Source: Duganella sp. BuS-21 (GTDB lineage: Bacteria > Pseudomonadota > Gammaproteobacteria > Burkholderiales > Burkholderiaceae_D). Taken from it: a stretch of DNA of 64,000 nt. Below the pieces are notes generated by a model, which made no database searches, had not been told where the DNA came from, and saw nothing but the letters and a program-made list of their open reading frames with translations. Position numbers and translations under genes: made by a program. Positions 8,344 to 18,171 of the stretch are shown in pieces. The DNA is taken from assembly GCA_041874725.1 (NCBI GenBank), contig CP097466.1, forward strand, positions 3,720,001-3,784,000, read 5' to 3'. Within the stretch, counting starts at the first letter, position 1, and every line of letters begins with the position of its first letter.

Positions 8344-11300
8344 ATGCAGTTATTTACCCATGGCCGGCGCCTGCGCGCGCTGGTCGCCTCGCTCTTCGCG
8401 CTGTGCCTGACCGGCCCGGCGTTTGCCCTCAATCCCGAGGTCGCGCTGCGCGACTACAACCACGCCGCCTGGGGCATACGCGAAGGCGCGCCGGCCGAGA
8501 TCAAGACCATGGCGCAGACGCCGGACGGCTGGCTATGGCTGGGCACCTCCACCGGCTTGTTCCGCTTCGACGGCGTACACTTCGAACGCTACGCGGCCGC
8601 CTCCGCAGGTGAAGTGGCTCGCCGCCGCGTAAACGAACTTCGGGCCGAGAGCAATGGCGATTTGTGGATCAGCTATTCGGTCGGCGGCGTGTCGGTGCTG
8701 CGCAAGAACGGCCGCATGGAGCACCTGGTGCCGCTCGATTCGCCGTCCGGCAGCATCGAGGGGTTGGCCGTGGACCGCGACGGCAGTGTGTGGATCACCT
8801 CCGATCGCGGCTTCTTTGTGCAAGCCAACGGCAAATTGCGCAAGCTGGGACCGGAACAGGGCCTGCCGCACGATAACGCGCACAGCGTGCTGCTCGACCA
8901 ATACCAGCAGCTGTGGGTGTCGTTCAAGAGCGGCGTGTACCGCCTGGACCGCGCCAGCGGCAAGTTCACGCTGGTACACGCGCAGGCCAACCAGGACGCG
9001 CTGGTGCAGTCGCCGGACGGCCGCCTGTGGCTGTCCGACGGCGACAACATCGCGCCGCTGCCGCTGGAGAAAACCCTGCCGACGGCCGCCACCGCGCCGC
9101 TGCCGCGCCCCGCATTGTATGCGCCACTCGAATCGCGCGCGCGCAACCTGTTCGACCGCGATGGCAATCTGTGGACCCGCCTCTGTCCGGAAATGCTGTG
9201 CCGCCTGGCGCGCGCCGGCAACCATCCGGAGGGCACCCTGCGGCCGGGCAGCGAGGCCGAGGAGCGCCGGACGCCGCAAGCCACCGGGCCATCGCGCGTG
9301 ACCAACGCGCTACTGGAAGATTTGGAAGGCAACCTGTGGGTCGCCACCCAGAGCGGGCTGGAACGCTACCGGGAAAACAGCCTGACGCCGGTGCCGCTGC
9401 CGCAAGCGAGCGGCATGTTCAGCATGGCCGGCGACACCGAAGGCGGCGTATGGCTGTCGGATATCATCAACCGCGTCACCTGGCGCCTGCATGCGGACCG
9501 CGCGCCGGAGCGCTCGCCACAACACTACGCCGTGCTGGCCAACGACCGTGACGGCGCGCTGCTGATGTCGAACAAGCGCAGCATCGAACGCCGCTACCGG
9601 GGCACTGTCACGCAAATCCCGCTACCGCCGGGCCGCGACGGCAAGCCGGTCGATCTCGACATTGCCGGCCTGCAGGACGACGGCAAGGTGCTGTGGACCG
9701 CCAGCGCGCAGACCGGCCTGATAGGACTGCTGGACGGCCAGTGGCATCCACGTAGCGCCTTCAGCCTGCCCGACCGCATCTTCATGTCCGCCGCCGGGCG
9801 CAAGCCGGGTGAGCGCTGGATGGCCACCGGCGACAGCACCATGGTCTTCAACGACAACGGCAAGCTGACCACCTATAATGCCGGCGGCGTCGGCCTGCCG
9901 ACCATGGTGGCGGTAAACCAGGACGTGCTACTGGGCGGCGACCAGGGACTGGCGATATTCACCGGCAGCGGCTTCCGCATGCTGCAGGCACTACGGCCGG
10001 AGGCCCTGGCCAAAATCTCCGGCATGGCCATCAGCGCTGATGGCGACCGCTGGTTCAACGGCGGCCAGGGCGTGGTCCATGTCAAGCGGGCCGACTGGCA
10101 GGCCGCCATATCCACTCCCGGCGCCCAGCTGCGCTATGAATTGTTCGGCATCCTGGACGGCTACACCGGCCAGGCCATGCTTGAAATGCGCCTCCCCAGC
10201 GTATTCGCGGACCGCAGTGGGCAGCTGTGGTTCATGACCAGCGGCGGCGTGCTGCGCCTGGCGCCGGGCCGCATCCGCCGCAATACCATCGCGCCGACGC
10301 CGTTCGTGTTGGGGCTCGACGCCGGCGACGTGCGCCACGAGGCCGTGCAGGGACTGCGCCTGCCGCCGGGATCGCAGAATTTCAGCCTGCGTTTCACCGC
10401 GCCGGGGCTAGGCAAGCCGGAAGCGATGCGTTTCCAGTACCAGCTCTCCGGCATCAACGACGACTGGCAGGAGGCCGGCGACCGCCGCGCCGCCTATTAC
10501 ACCAACGTGGCGCCTGGGCGCTACTCCTTCCGCGTGCGCGCCTTCAATGAAGACGGCGTGCCGGGCAAGGAAGAGGCGCGACTCGACTTCGAGATCGTGC
10601 CGCGCTTCGGGCAAACCATCTGGTTCAAGCTGCTGTGCGGGCTGGCGGCGGCGGCCCTGCTGTATCTGCTCTACCTGTACCGCCTGCGCGCCGCCACCAG
10701 GCGCGTGGCCGAGCAGCTGACCGTGCGCATGGCCGAACGCGAACGCATCGCCCGCACGCTGCACGACACCTTCCTGCAAAGCGTGCAGGCGCTGATCCTG
10801 CGGCTGGACATTGTATCGGCCGGCCTGCCGGAAGACGCCCGCCGCAAGCTGGAGCCGATACTGGACCAGGCCAGCGACACCATCGTTGAAGGCCGCGACC
10901 AGGTCTACGAACTGCGCACCGGTCGCGTGGACGACGTTGAAAGCGCCGCCGGCGAAGCGGGCCGCCAGCTACACGCGGACCATCCAACGACGTTGTTCGA
11001 CATCGCCGTAAACGGCCCGCGCCGCAAGCTGCGCGACACGGTGGCCGAGGAAGCCTGCGAGATCGCCCGCGAAGCGCTGCGCAACGCCTTCCAGCATGCC
11101 GGTGCCGCGCGCGTGCAAGCGCGTGTGCGCTACGAACGCGAACACTTCATCCTGCAGGTCGGCGACGACGGCGCCGGCATCGCGCCGGACGCCGCGCCCA
11201 AGCAAAAGCACTACGGCCTGACCGGCATGCACGAACGCGCCGCGCGCGCCGGCGGCAAGCTGGAGATCGACGCCGCGCCCGGCGGCGGCACGCGCATCAC

Positions 11301-11367
11301 GCTGACGGTGCCGGCCCGCGCCGCCTACGCCAACGCCGGAAGCTGGTGGCGGCGCGGCGGCAGCTGA
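8344..11367 (+). CDS. Two-component propeller sensor histidine kinase (HisKA_3 type), copy 2
   Basis: This 1007-residue paralogue has the same order: signal peptide (about 32 residues, ending PAFALNP), periplasmic propeller (WLWLGTSTGLFRFDGVHFE), Y_Y_Y domain (MRFQYQLSGINDDWQEAG), single membrane helix (LLYLLYLYRLR) and HisKA_3/HATPase. The phosphoacceptor is H807 (ARTLHDTFLQSVQA); the N-box is REALRNAFQHAG and the G-box GLTGMHERAARAGG. It is almost certainly a tandem duplicate of the preceding gene and probably co-transcribed. The ATG at 8344 follows the upstream TAA after 2 bases; the in-frame start at 8314 lies inside the neighbour. The periplasmic parts differ much more than the kinase parts, so the ligands may differ. 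Confidence 0.88.
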   Translation: MQLFTHGRRLRALVASLFALCLTGPAFALNPEVALRDYNHAAWGIREGAPAEIKTMAQTPDGWLWLGTSTGLFRFDGVHFERYAAASAGEVARRRVNELRAESNGDLWISYSVGGVSVLRKNGRMEHLVPLDSPSGSIEGLAVDRDGSVWITSDRGFFVQANGKLRKLGPEQGLPHDNAHSVLLDQYQQLWVSFKSGVYRLDRASGKFTLVHAQANQDALVQSPDGRLWLSDGDNIAPLPLEKTLPTAATAPLPRPALYAPLESRARNLFDRDGNLWTRLCPEMLCRLARAGNHPEGTLRPGSEAEERRTPQATGPSRVTNALLEDLEGNLWVATQSGLERYRENSLTPVPLPQASGMFSMAGDTEGGVWLSDIINRVTWRLHADRAPERSPQHYAVLANDRDGALLMSNKRSIERRYRGTVTQIPLPPGRDGKPVDLDIAGLQDDGKVLWTASAQTGLIGLLDGQWHPRSAFSLPDRIFMSAAGRKPGERWMATGDSTMVFNDNGKLTTYNAGGVGLPTMVAVNQDVLLGGDQGLAIFTGSGFRMLQALRPEALAKISGMAISADGDRWFNGGQGVVHVKRADWQAAISTPGAQLRYELFGILDGYTGQAMLEMRLPSVFADRSGQLWFMTSGGVLRLAPGRIRRNTIAPTPFVLGLDAGDVRHEAVQGLRLPPGSQNFSLRFTAPGLGKPEAMRFQYQLSGINDDWQEAGDRRAAYYTNVAPGRYSFRVRAFNEDGVPGKEEARLDFEIVPRFGQTIWFKLLCGLAAAALLYLLYLYRLRAATRRVAEQLTVRMAERERIARTLHDTFLQSVQALILRLDIVSAGLPEDARRKLEPILDQASDTIVEGRDQVYELRTGRVDDVESAAGEAGRQLHADHPTTLFDIAVNGPRRKLRDTVAEEACEIAREALRNAFQHAGAARVQARVRYEREHFILQVGDDGAGIAPDAAPKQKHYGLTGMHERAARAGGKLEIDAAPGGGTRITLTVPARAAYANAGSWWRRGGS

Positions 11368-11537
11368 CATCGGCACGGTCCAAGTGTTGTTTGTGGCCGA
11401 CAGCGCGACCAGGGGCGCGCCGTCGGCGCGTGAATTTTTTGAACAGATAGTTGCTCCGATAGCTACGCCTTTGCAAGGCAACCTGCTACACTCTTCGGCT
11501 TTGCATCTCGAACGCAACTATCGTTTTTAAAATAGCA

Positions 11538-13745
11538 ATGATGACCGCACCGCCATCCGCCACGCCGAAACGCCTGCTGCTTGCACTGTCGCTGCTGTTC
11601 GCGGCGTCGGCGCGCGCGCAGATTCAGGAAGTGACGGTGACGGCGCAGCGCGCGCCATCGCTGGAATCGAAAACCCCGGTCTCCATGTCCACGCTCAGCG
11701 CCGCGCAGTTGACCAACGCCGGCATCGACAGCCCGGCCGATATCGGCGCGCGCCTGCCCAACGTGGAGCTGGACAACGCGCCCGACGGCCTGCGCATCAC
11801 CATGCGCGGCGTGTCCAGCGCGGACACCACCGAAAAAGGCGATCCTTCGGCCGCCTTCCTGCTCGACGGGATCTATATCGCCCGCCCGCAAATCCAGAAC
11901 CTCAGCTTCTACGACCTGGAACGCGTGGAAGTGCTGCGCGGCCCGCAAGGCACGCTATACGGCCGCAACACCACGGCCGGCGTGGTCAGCGTGATGTCGA
12001 AGACGCCGATCAACCGCTATGAAGCCAGCGTGGCCGCCGAAATCGGCAACTACAACAGCCGCAAGGCCAGCGCCATGCTCAACGTGCCGGTGAACCAGAT
12101 GCTGGCGCTGCGCGCCGCGCTGAATCTCAACCGCCATGACAGCTACCTGACCAACGGCCAGCACACCTCGCATGCGTTGGGCAAGGACCGCGACGACCAG
12201 TCGGCACGCCTCTCGGCCAAACTGAAAATCACGCGCGACGCCACCCTGCTGCTGCGCTACGACCGCAGCAAGGTTGACGACAACAACGACAGCTTCGTCC
12301 CCGACACCAATTTCTATACCGGCGTCGCCAGCGGCAATCCGGTGTGGTATGGCAGCGGCACCGGCGCGCAGCTAACCAACGGCTTCGTGCCGCCGAACGG
12401 CCTGCCGGAACAGGGCTACAGCCACAAGACCACCTCGGGCCTGAGCGCCGACCTGACGCTGGACCTGGGTCCGGCCACGCTGTACTACCTGGGCGCGCAC
12501 CGCGACTACGATCACGACGCCCTGGCCAACTTCTACTACCGCGTGGCGCCGACGCTGGCACTGGGCGTGCGCGAGAACTTCCGCGGCGACTACACGCAGA
12601 CCTCGCACGAGCTGCGCCTGGCCACCAACGGCGACGGCCCGTTCAGCGCGCAGGCGGGCCTGTACTACTTCCGCGAGGAGTCGTCGCAGCTGTACACCTT
12701 CCGCGACCTGGCGTTGATCGGCCTACCGCCGTACTACGTATTCCCGCACGGCCCGACCGTCGCCACCAGCAAAGCGGTATTCGGCCAGGCCACCTACCGC
12801 GTCACGGAACGGCTGCGCGCCACCGCCGGCACGCGCTACACGGCGGACCACAAGTCGCGCGTCGGCTCGACCAACTTCCAGCAAGGTCCGGTGTTCAATA
12901 CGGCCACCGACTTCGCTCTGCTGAACGACGCCAGCATGAAAACCCACCAGACCACCTGGCGCCTGGGCGCCGACTACGACCTGGCACCGTCGACCATGCT
13001 GTATGGCGCCGTCGCCACCGGCTACAAGGCCGGCGGATTCAACGACGGTTGCCTGGCCGGCTCGGTGCAACTCGGCCTGAGCTGCCCGGCGGCGCTGGCC
13101 GTGCCGGCGGACACGCTGTTCTATCAGCCGGAAACCGTGCGTTCCTACGAAGCGGGTGTCAAGACGCGCTTCTGGGACAAGCGCGCCAGCCTGAATCTGT
13201 CGGTGTTCCGCTACGATTACAACAATCTGCAGTTGTCGGGCGTGGCCATCGTTGCCGGTGCGCCGCGCTTCGTCACCGACAACGCCGGCGCGGCCAGCGT
13301 CAAGGGACTGGAAGCCGAAGGCCAACTGGCGCCGACGGCGCAGGACCGCATCAGCTACGCCATTTCGCTGCTGGACGCGCACTACGTCCGCTACAGTCCC
13401 GACCGAGTACACAACTGGGCCGGCAAGAAACTGGACCGCGCGCCATCGAACACGCTGTCGCTGGGCTATGAGCGCAGCTTCGGCGAGCTGACGGCGGGCA
13501 TCGGCGCGCGCCGCAGCGCCGCCTACATCATCGCCGTGCCTGCGCAGCTGCTGCAGTACCGCGTACCGGCATACACCCAGACCGACGCCAGCCTGCGCTA
13601 TCGCCCGCAAGGCGCCGCGTGGAGCGTCATGGCGCGTGTGAAGAATCTCGAAAACAAGGTCCATCCCATCAACATCGACAGCTTCGGCATGCTGACGCCG
13701 AGCGATCCGCGCACGGTCGATGTGCGGCTGGACTACCGCTTCTGA
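11538..13745 (+). CDS. TonB-dependent outer membrane receptor
   Basis: The 735-residue precursor has a signal peptide ([15 protein letters not shown], cut near AQIQE), a plug domain with a TonB-box-like [26 protein letters not shown] and [20 protein letters not shown], and a 22-strand-type beta barrel ending in DVRLDYRF with a terminal phenylalanine. Plug wording resembles receptors of the sphingomonad/Caulobacter type used for organic substrates rather than siderophores, but the substrate cannot be read. A second ATG follows the first directly, so the start may be at 11541. The 170 bases upstream separate it from the kinases. The hybrid kinase starts 4 bases after its stop, suggesting a shared transcript. 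Confidence 0.88.
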   Translation: MMTAPPSATPKRLLLALSLLFAASARAQIQEVTVTAQRAPSLESKTPVSMSTLSAAQLTNAGIDSPADIGARLPNVELDNAPDGLRITMRGVSSADTTEKGDPSAAFLLDGIYIARPQIQNLSFYDLERVEVLRGPQGTLYGRNTTAGVVSVMSKTPINRYEASVAAEIGNYNSRKASAMLNVPVNQMLALRAALNLNRHDSYLTNGQHTSHALGKDRDDQSARLSAKLKITRDATLLLRYDRSKVDDNNDSFVPDTNFYTGVASGNPVWYGSGTGAQLTNGFVPPNGLPEQGYSHKTTSGLSADLTLDLGPATLYYLGAHRDYDHDALANFYYRVAPTLALGVRENFRGDYTQTSHELRLATNGDGPFSAQAGLYYFREESSQLYTFRDLALIGLPPYYVFPHGPTVATSKAVFGQATYRVTERLRATAGTRYTADHKSRVGSTNFQQGPVFNTATDFALLNDASMKTHQTTWRLGADYDLAPSTMLYGAVATGYKAGGFNDGCLAGSVQLGLSCPAALAVPADTLFYQPETVRSYEAGVKTRFWDKRASLNLSVFRYDYNNLQLSGVAIVAGAPRFVTDNAGAASVKGLEAEGQLAPTAQDRISYAISLLDAHYVRYSPDRVHNWAGKKLDRAPSNTLSLGYERSFGELTAGIGARRSAAYIIAVPAQLLQYRVPAYTQTDASLRYRPQGAAWSVMARVKNLENKVHPINIDSFGMLTPSDPRTVDVRLDYRF

Positions 13746-13749
13746 TCCC

Positions 13750-16700
13750 ATGCAGAGACATCTGACCCGCTACCTTCTCCTGATCCTTGCGCTGGCGCTG
13801 ATCCCCTGCGCGGTCAACGCCGCTCCCGGGCCGCTGGTGCTGGACGGGCAGCGCGACTATGTGGAAGCATGGCCGGTCGTCCAGATCATGCGCGATCCCG
13901 ACGCCAGCCTGACGCCGGAGGCCGCGCTGGCCGCCGAGGCGCGCTACACAGTTCCCGACTCCGCCTACGCCACGCTGGGCGTACAGAAGGACGTCGTATG
14001 GCTGCGCATTCCGGTCTCGCTGCCGGCCGGCAGCCGGGGCGATTGGATACTGAATATCGATTACGCGGTGCTGAACCGCATCGACGTCTATGTGGCCAGC
14101 GCCGGCCGCATCGCCCGGCACACGGTCATCGGCAATCTGCAACCGGATGCGGACGGCGTCTCGCGCGGCCGCGTGCCGGCGGCCCTGCTGCACCTGGCGC
14201 CGGGCGCGGACTACGTACTGCTGCTGCGCGTGCAGAATACCGGCGCCATGATCCTGCCGATCAGCCTTGCGCGACCGGCCAACTTCCACGGCGACTCGCT
14301 CAACGAGCAGATGCTGCAAGGCGTGCTGACCGGGATCAGCCTGTGCCTGCTGATGTACAGCATCGCGCAATGGGTCACGCTGCGCGAGCCGCTGTTCGGC
14401 AAGTTCGCGCTGCTGGTCCTGGGCACCACGCTGTTCTCGGTGGAGTTCTTCGGGCTGGGCAACCAGTACCTGTGGAAGAACAACTATTGGATGAGCATCC
14501 ACGCCGGCGGCCTGTTCGCGCTGACGGCGTCCGCCGGCGCCTACCTATTCGTGGAACAGGCGCTGGCGCGGCCGGGCAAGGACCGCGTCTTCAGTCGCCT
14601 GATGGTCGGCGGCGCCGCCCTGTGCGCGGTCAGCGCCCTCGCCTACGTCACCGACATCATGAGCGTGGAAATGCTGGTGATCGTGGTCAGCTCGCTGGGC
14701 GTGATGCCGATGCTGCTAGGCCTGCCCGGTGCCTATCTGCGCGCGCGCCGTGGCGACGCGGTCGGCATCTACTTCCTGTTCGGCTGGGGCGTGAGCTTCG
14801 CGTCGTCGGCGATACTGAGCCAGGTTGTCAGCGGCAAGGTGGGCGCCAACTTCTGGACCATGCACTCCCTGCAATTCGGGAACATGCTCGACATGCTGGT
14901 ATTCACCCGTATCCTCGGCCTGCGCATCAAGGCCATGCAGAGCGCCATGCTGCGCGCCGAGGAAGCCACCCGCACCAAGTCCGAATTCCTGGCCCACATG
15001 AGCCACGAGATCCGCACGCCGATGAACGCCATCATCGGCATGAGCCGCCTGGCCCTGATGACCGAACCGAATCCCAAGCTGCAGAATTACCTGGGCAAGA
15101 TCCTCGGCGCCGGCGAACACCTGCTGGCCGTGATCAACGACATCCTGGACTTCTCCAAGATCGAGGCGGGCAAGCTACGGCTGGAGTCCGCGCCGTTCGA
15201 GCTGCAGGAGATGCTGGACCACCTGGCCAGCCTGACCGTCATCAAGTCCGACGCAGCGCGCGTGGAACTCAAGATGCGCGTCGACGGCACGGTGCCGCCG
15301 CGCCTGACCGGCGATCCGCTGCGGCTGACCCAGGTGCTGATCAACTTGACCAGCAACGCCGTTAAATTCACGGAACGCGGCGAGATTATCGTCGCCGTGG
15401 AGTTGATGGACAAGACCGCCGACACCGTGGCGCTGCGCTTCTCGGTCAGCGACACCGGCATCGGCATGCGCTCATCCCAGCTGGAGAATCTGTTCCAATC
15501 CTTCAACCAGGCGGGCGACACCACCACGCGCAAGTACGGCGGCACAGGCCTGGGACTGAGCATCTCGCGCCAGCTGGTGCAGCTGATGGGCGGCGACATC
15601 CAGGCGATGAGCACCCCCGGCATCGGCAGCCGTTTCAGTTTCATCGTCCGTCTCGGCATCGCCGCCAAGAGCGCCGCGCCGGTCGACTGGCCGCTGCATC
15701 ATCAGCCGCCGGCCCAGCCGGCACAAGCGGCTCGCGCGCTGCGCCGCTCGGACAACGCCGGCCTGGCGCTGCGCGACCTGTCCGCGCTGGACGGCGCGCG
15801 CATCCTGCTGGTGGAGGACAACGCCAACAACCGTGAAGTGGCCTTGGATTTCCTGGCCGCCGCGCGCATGCAGATCGACGTGGCGGAGCACGGCGCCGAA
15901 GCGCTGCACATGCTTGAACAGACCGACTACGACCTGGTGCTGATGGACGTGCAGATGCGCGAGATGGACGGCCTCACCGCCGCGCGCCGCATCCGCGCCA
16001 TGGAACGCTGCCGCCATCTGCCGATCGTCGCCATGACCGCCTACGCCATGGCCGGGGACCGCGACAAGAGCCTGGCGGCCGGCATGAACGACCACCTCAC
16101 CAAGCCTATCGCGCCGGAGCAGTTGTTCCGCGCGCTGATCAAATGGATACCGACGTCGCGCCTGGCGGCGCGCCGGGCGCAGGCCAGCGCCGCGCTGCAG
16201 GCGACGCCGCCGGCCGATCACGCCGACTACGCCAGCCATGCGGGCCATGGCACGCCGCAGTCGCCGTTGCCGCCAGTGCCCGGGGTGGACTGGCAGGTGG
16301 CGCTGGAAGGCGCGGACCGCCAGCGCGGCCGCCTGGACAAACGCATACGCGGCTTCCTGCAGGAATACCGGAACGCCGCCGGCACCGTGCGCGAAGCAGT
16401 CGCCAGCGGCCGGCATGAAGTGCTGTACAGCCTCACACACAACCTGAAATCGACCGCCGCCTACATCGGCGCGCTGCAGCTGGCCGCACAGGCGCAAGCG
16501 CTGGAGCAGGCCATGCGCACCGAACGCGGCGAGCGCATCGACGCGCTGGCCGGCGAACTGGCCGAGGGCCTGGAACAGGTGGTCGGCGGCCTGGGCCAGT
16601 TGGAACGAGAACCGGCGCAGGTGCGCTACCGCGACAGCGATGCGCGCTTGCTGATCACGCGCCTGGAAGCTTATCTGCGCAGCGACGACGCCCGCGCCGA

Positions 16701-16863
16701 GGACGTGCTGGCCGAACTGCGCGCGCTGCCGACGGTGCGCCGCCACGCGGAGCCGCTGTCGCTGATCCAGCGCGCCGTGGACGACATTGAATATCACGCC
16801 GCCCTGGCGCCGCTGGGCGTGCTATTGCGCGCCCTGCACAACGAACTGGAAGAAAGCGCATGA
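13750..16863 (+). CDS. Hybrid sensor histidine kinase, 7TMR-DISM / HisKA / HATPase / REC / Hpt
   Basis: This 1037-residue protein has a signal peptide, a periplasmic 7TMR-DISM extracellular domain (about 30-175), seven membrane helices (about 185-390), HisKA with phosphoacceptor H419 ([16 protein letters not shown]), HATPase ([18 protein letters not shown]), a receiver with phospho-Asp D733 ([13 protein letters not shown]) and an Hpt domain with H897 ([15 protein letters not shown]). A 75-residue helical tail after Hpt may be a degenerate second Hpt-like segment. It has the complete internal relay His-Asp-His, so a separate response regulator should be the output; the REC-GGDEF protein that overlaps it by 4 bases is the obvious partner. 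Confidence 0.9.
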   Translation: MQRHLTRYLLLILALALIPCAVNAAPGPLVLDGQRDYVEAWPVVQIMRDPDASLTPEAALAAEARYTVPDSAYATLGVQKDVVWLRIPVSLPAGSRGDWILNIDYAVLNRIDVYVASAGRIARHTVIGNLQPDADGVSRGRVPAALLHLAPGADYVLLLRVQNTGAMILPISLARPANFHGDSLNEQMLQGVLTGISLCLLMYSIAQWVTLREPLFGKFALLVLGTTLFSVEFFGLGNQYLWKNNYWMSIHAGGLFALTASAGAYLFVEQALARPGKDRVFSRLMVGGAALCAVSALAYVTDIMSVEMLVIVVSSLGVMPMLLGLPGAYLRARRGDAVGIYFLFGWGVSFASSAILSQVVSGKVGANFWTMHSLQFGNMLDMLVFTRILGLRIKAMQSAMLRAEEATRTKSEFLAHMSHEIRTPMNAIIGMSRLALMTEPNPKLQNYLGKILGAGEHLLAVINDILDFSKIEAGKLRLESAPFELQEMLDHLASLTVIKSDAARVELKMRVDGTVPPRLTGDPLRLTQVLINLTSNAVKFTERGEIIVAVELMDKTADTVALRFSVSDTGIGMRSSQLENLFQSFNQAGDTTTRKYGGTGLGLSISRQLVQLMGGDIQAMSTPGIGSRFSFIVRLGIAAKSAAPVDWPLHHQPPAQPAQAARALRRSDNAGLALRDLSALDGARILLVEDNANNREVALDFLAAARMQIDVAEHGAEALHMLEQTDYDLVLMDVQMREMDGLTAARRIRAMERCRHLPIVAMTAYAMAGDRDKSLAAGMNDHLTKPIAPEQLFRALIKWIPTSRLAARRAQASAALQATPPADHADYASHAGHGTPQSPLPPVPGVDWQVALEGADRQRGRLDKRIRGFLQEYRNAAGTVREAVASGRHEVLYSLTHNLKSTAAYIGALQLAAQAQALEQAMRTERGERIDALAGELAEGLEQVVGGLGQLEREPAQVRYRDSDARLLITRLEAYLRSDDARAEDVLAELRALPTVRRHAEPLSLIQRAVDDIEYHAALAPLGVLLRALHNELEESA

Positions 16864-17774
16864 ACTTTGCGGGAACCCAAAAAGTCCTGGTAGCCGACGA
16901 CGACATCGTCAACCGCCAGGTATTGGCGGAGCTGCTCAAGCCCGAGCACACGGTGCTGCTGGCGAAAAACGGCGAGCAGGCGCTGGAGCGCGCCGCCCGC
17001 CATCTGCCGGACCTGATCCTGCTGGACGTGGTGATGCCGGACATGGACGGCTACGAAGTGCTGCGCCGCCTGCGCGCGGACGCGCAGACCGCGCATATCA
17101 CGGTGATTTTCATCTCCGGCCTGGGACGGCCGGAAGACGAGGCCAATGGCTTGAAGATGGGCGCGGCCGACTACATCTCCAAGCCGTTCAACGAAACCGT
17201 AGTGATGGCGCGGGTGGCCATGCACTTGCAGATGGTGCGCCAGCGCCGCATGCTGGAGCACCTGGCGCACGTGGACGGCCTGACCGAATTGGCCAACCGC
17301 CGCCGCTTCGACGAAGTGTATGAAGCCGAATGGCAGCGCAGCCGCCGCAGCGGCCGCCCGCTGTCGCTGGCGCTGCTCGATATCGACGCTTTCAAGCAGT
17401 ACAACGATTTCTACGGCCACCCGGCCGGCGACCGCGCGCTGCGCGCGGTCGCACGCACCGCTGCTTCCGGCCTGCGCCGCCCGGCCGACCTGGCGGCGCG
17501 CTATGGCGGCGAAGAAATGGTGCTGCTGCTGCCCGATACGGAAGCAGCGCAGGCGCAGCAGGTGGTCGCCAGCATCTGCAGCGCCATCGCAGAGCTGCAG
17601 ATTCCGCACGAGGCCTCGGGCGTTGCGCCGATGCTGACGGTGAGCGCCGGCGGCGCCACGCTGAACACCGCCACCACCGAAAATTGCGCCGAGCTGTTTT
17701 CCGCCGCCGACACCCTGCTCTACGAAGCCAAGAAATCGGGCCGCAACCGTGTGGTGTGGCGACCGCTGGCCTAA
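16860..17774 (+). CDS. Response regulator with GGDEF domain (diguanylate cyclase, PleD-like)
   Basis: The 304-residue protein joins a receiver (about 8-125; DD at [10 protein letters not shown], phospho-Asp in [13 protein letters not shown], Lys in YISKPF) to a GGDEF domain (about 140-300: [33 protein letters not shown]). The signature reads YGGEEM rather than GGDEF/GGEEF: the two catalytic acids are intact while the last aromatic residue is methionine, so activity is plausible but not certain. Its ATG overlaps the TGA of the hybrid kinase, so the pair is translationally coupled and probably turns the kinase signal into cyclic di-GMP. Confidence 0.88.
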   Translation: MNFAGTQKVLVADDDIVNRQVLAELLKPEHTVLLAKNGEQALERAARHLPDLILLDVVMPDMDGYEVLRRLRADAQTAHITVIFISGLGRPEDEANGLKMGAADYISKPFNETVVMARVAMHLQMVRQRRMLEHLAHVDGLTELANRRRFDEVYEAEWQRSRRSGRPLSLALLDIDAFKQYNDFYGHPAGDRALRAVARTAASGLRRPADLAARYGGEEMVLLLPDTEAAQAQQVVASICSAIAELQIPHEASGVAPMLTVSAGGATLNTATTENCAELFSAADTLLYEAKKSGRNRVVWRPLA

Positions 17775-18091
17775 GCCACTTGCCGCACCGATAAATGCTC
17801 GACCTTGTGGCGTGACTGCGTGGTACGGGAGCAGAAGTAGCCACCGCCGGCCAGCGGGCCGGGCGCCGAAAAGTACTCATTCTCGTCCACATAGAGCCGC
17901 GTGCCACGCGCATCGACCACGATGCGGATGCGGATGCGGTACGGACGGTTCACCTGCAGCAGGTAAGCGGGCGCTGTGTACTCCTGCAAAAGCCGGCGCT
18001 GGCCACTGCCGTCGTAGTAACGGCATCGGGGAACTGCGCGCGCGGAGGAAGTGAGGGATGCGGTACTCATGGCCGCCAATATAAGCCTCAC
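17771..18091 (-). pseudogene. Remnant of a DUF6250-like sugar-binding domain
   Basis: This 106-residue frame reads like the C-terminal half of a concanavalin-type (DUF6250-like) domain found at the end of secreted polysaccharide-active enzymes: RYYDGSGQRRLLQEY, then NRPYRIRIRIVVDARGTRLYVDENEYF and GGYFCSRTTQSRHK. There is no signal peptide, no ribosome site and no catalytic part, and the first 15 residues do not fit the domain. I read it as the truncated 3' end of a lost gene. It converges on the REC-GGDEF gene, overlapping it by 4 bases. A short expressed protein cannot be excluded. The 80 bases between this frame and the next gene hold nothing I recognise. Confidence 0.5.
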
Positions 18092-18171
18092 ACACCTGTA
18101 ATAAAACGAACAATTCCAAATAAGCTTGTTTAAAAAACCGTGATATCGAAATCGTGATGGCGACCGAGAAT

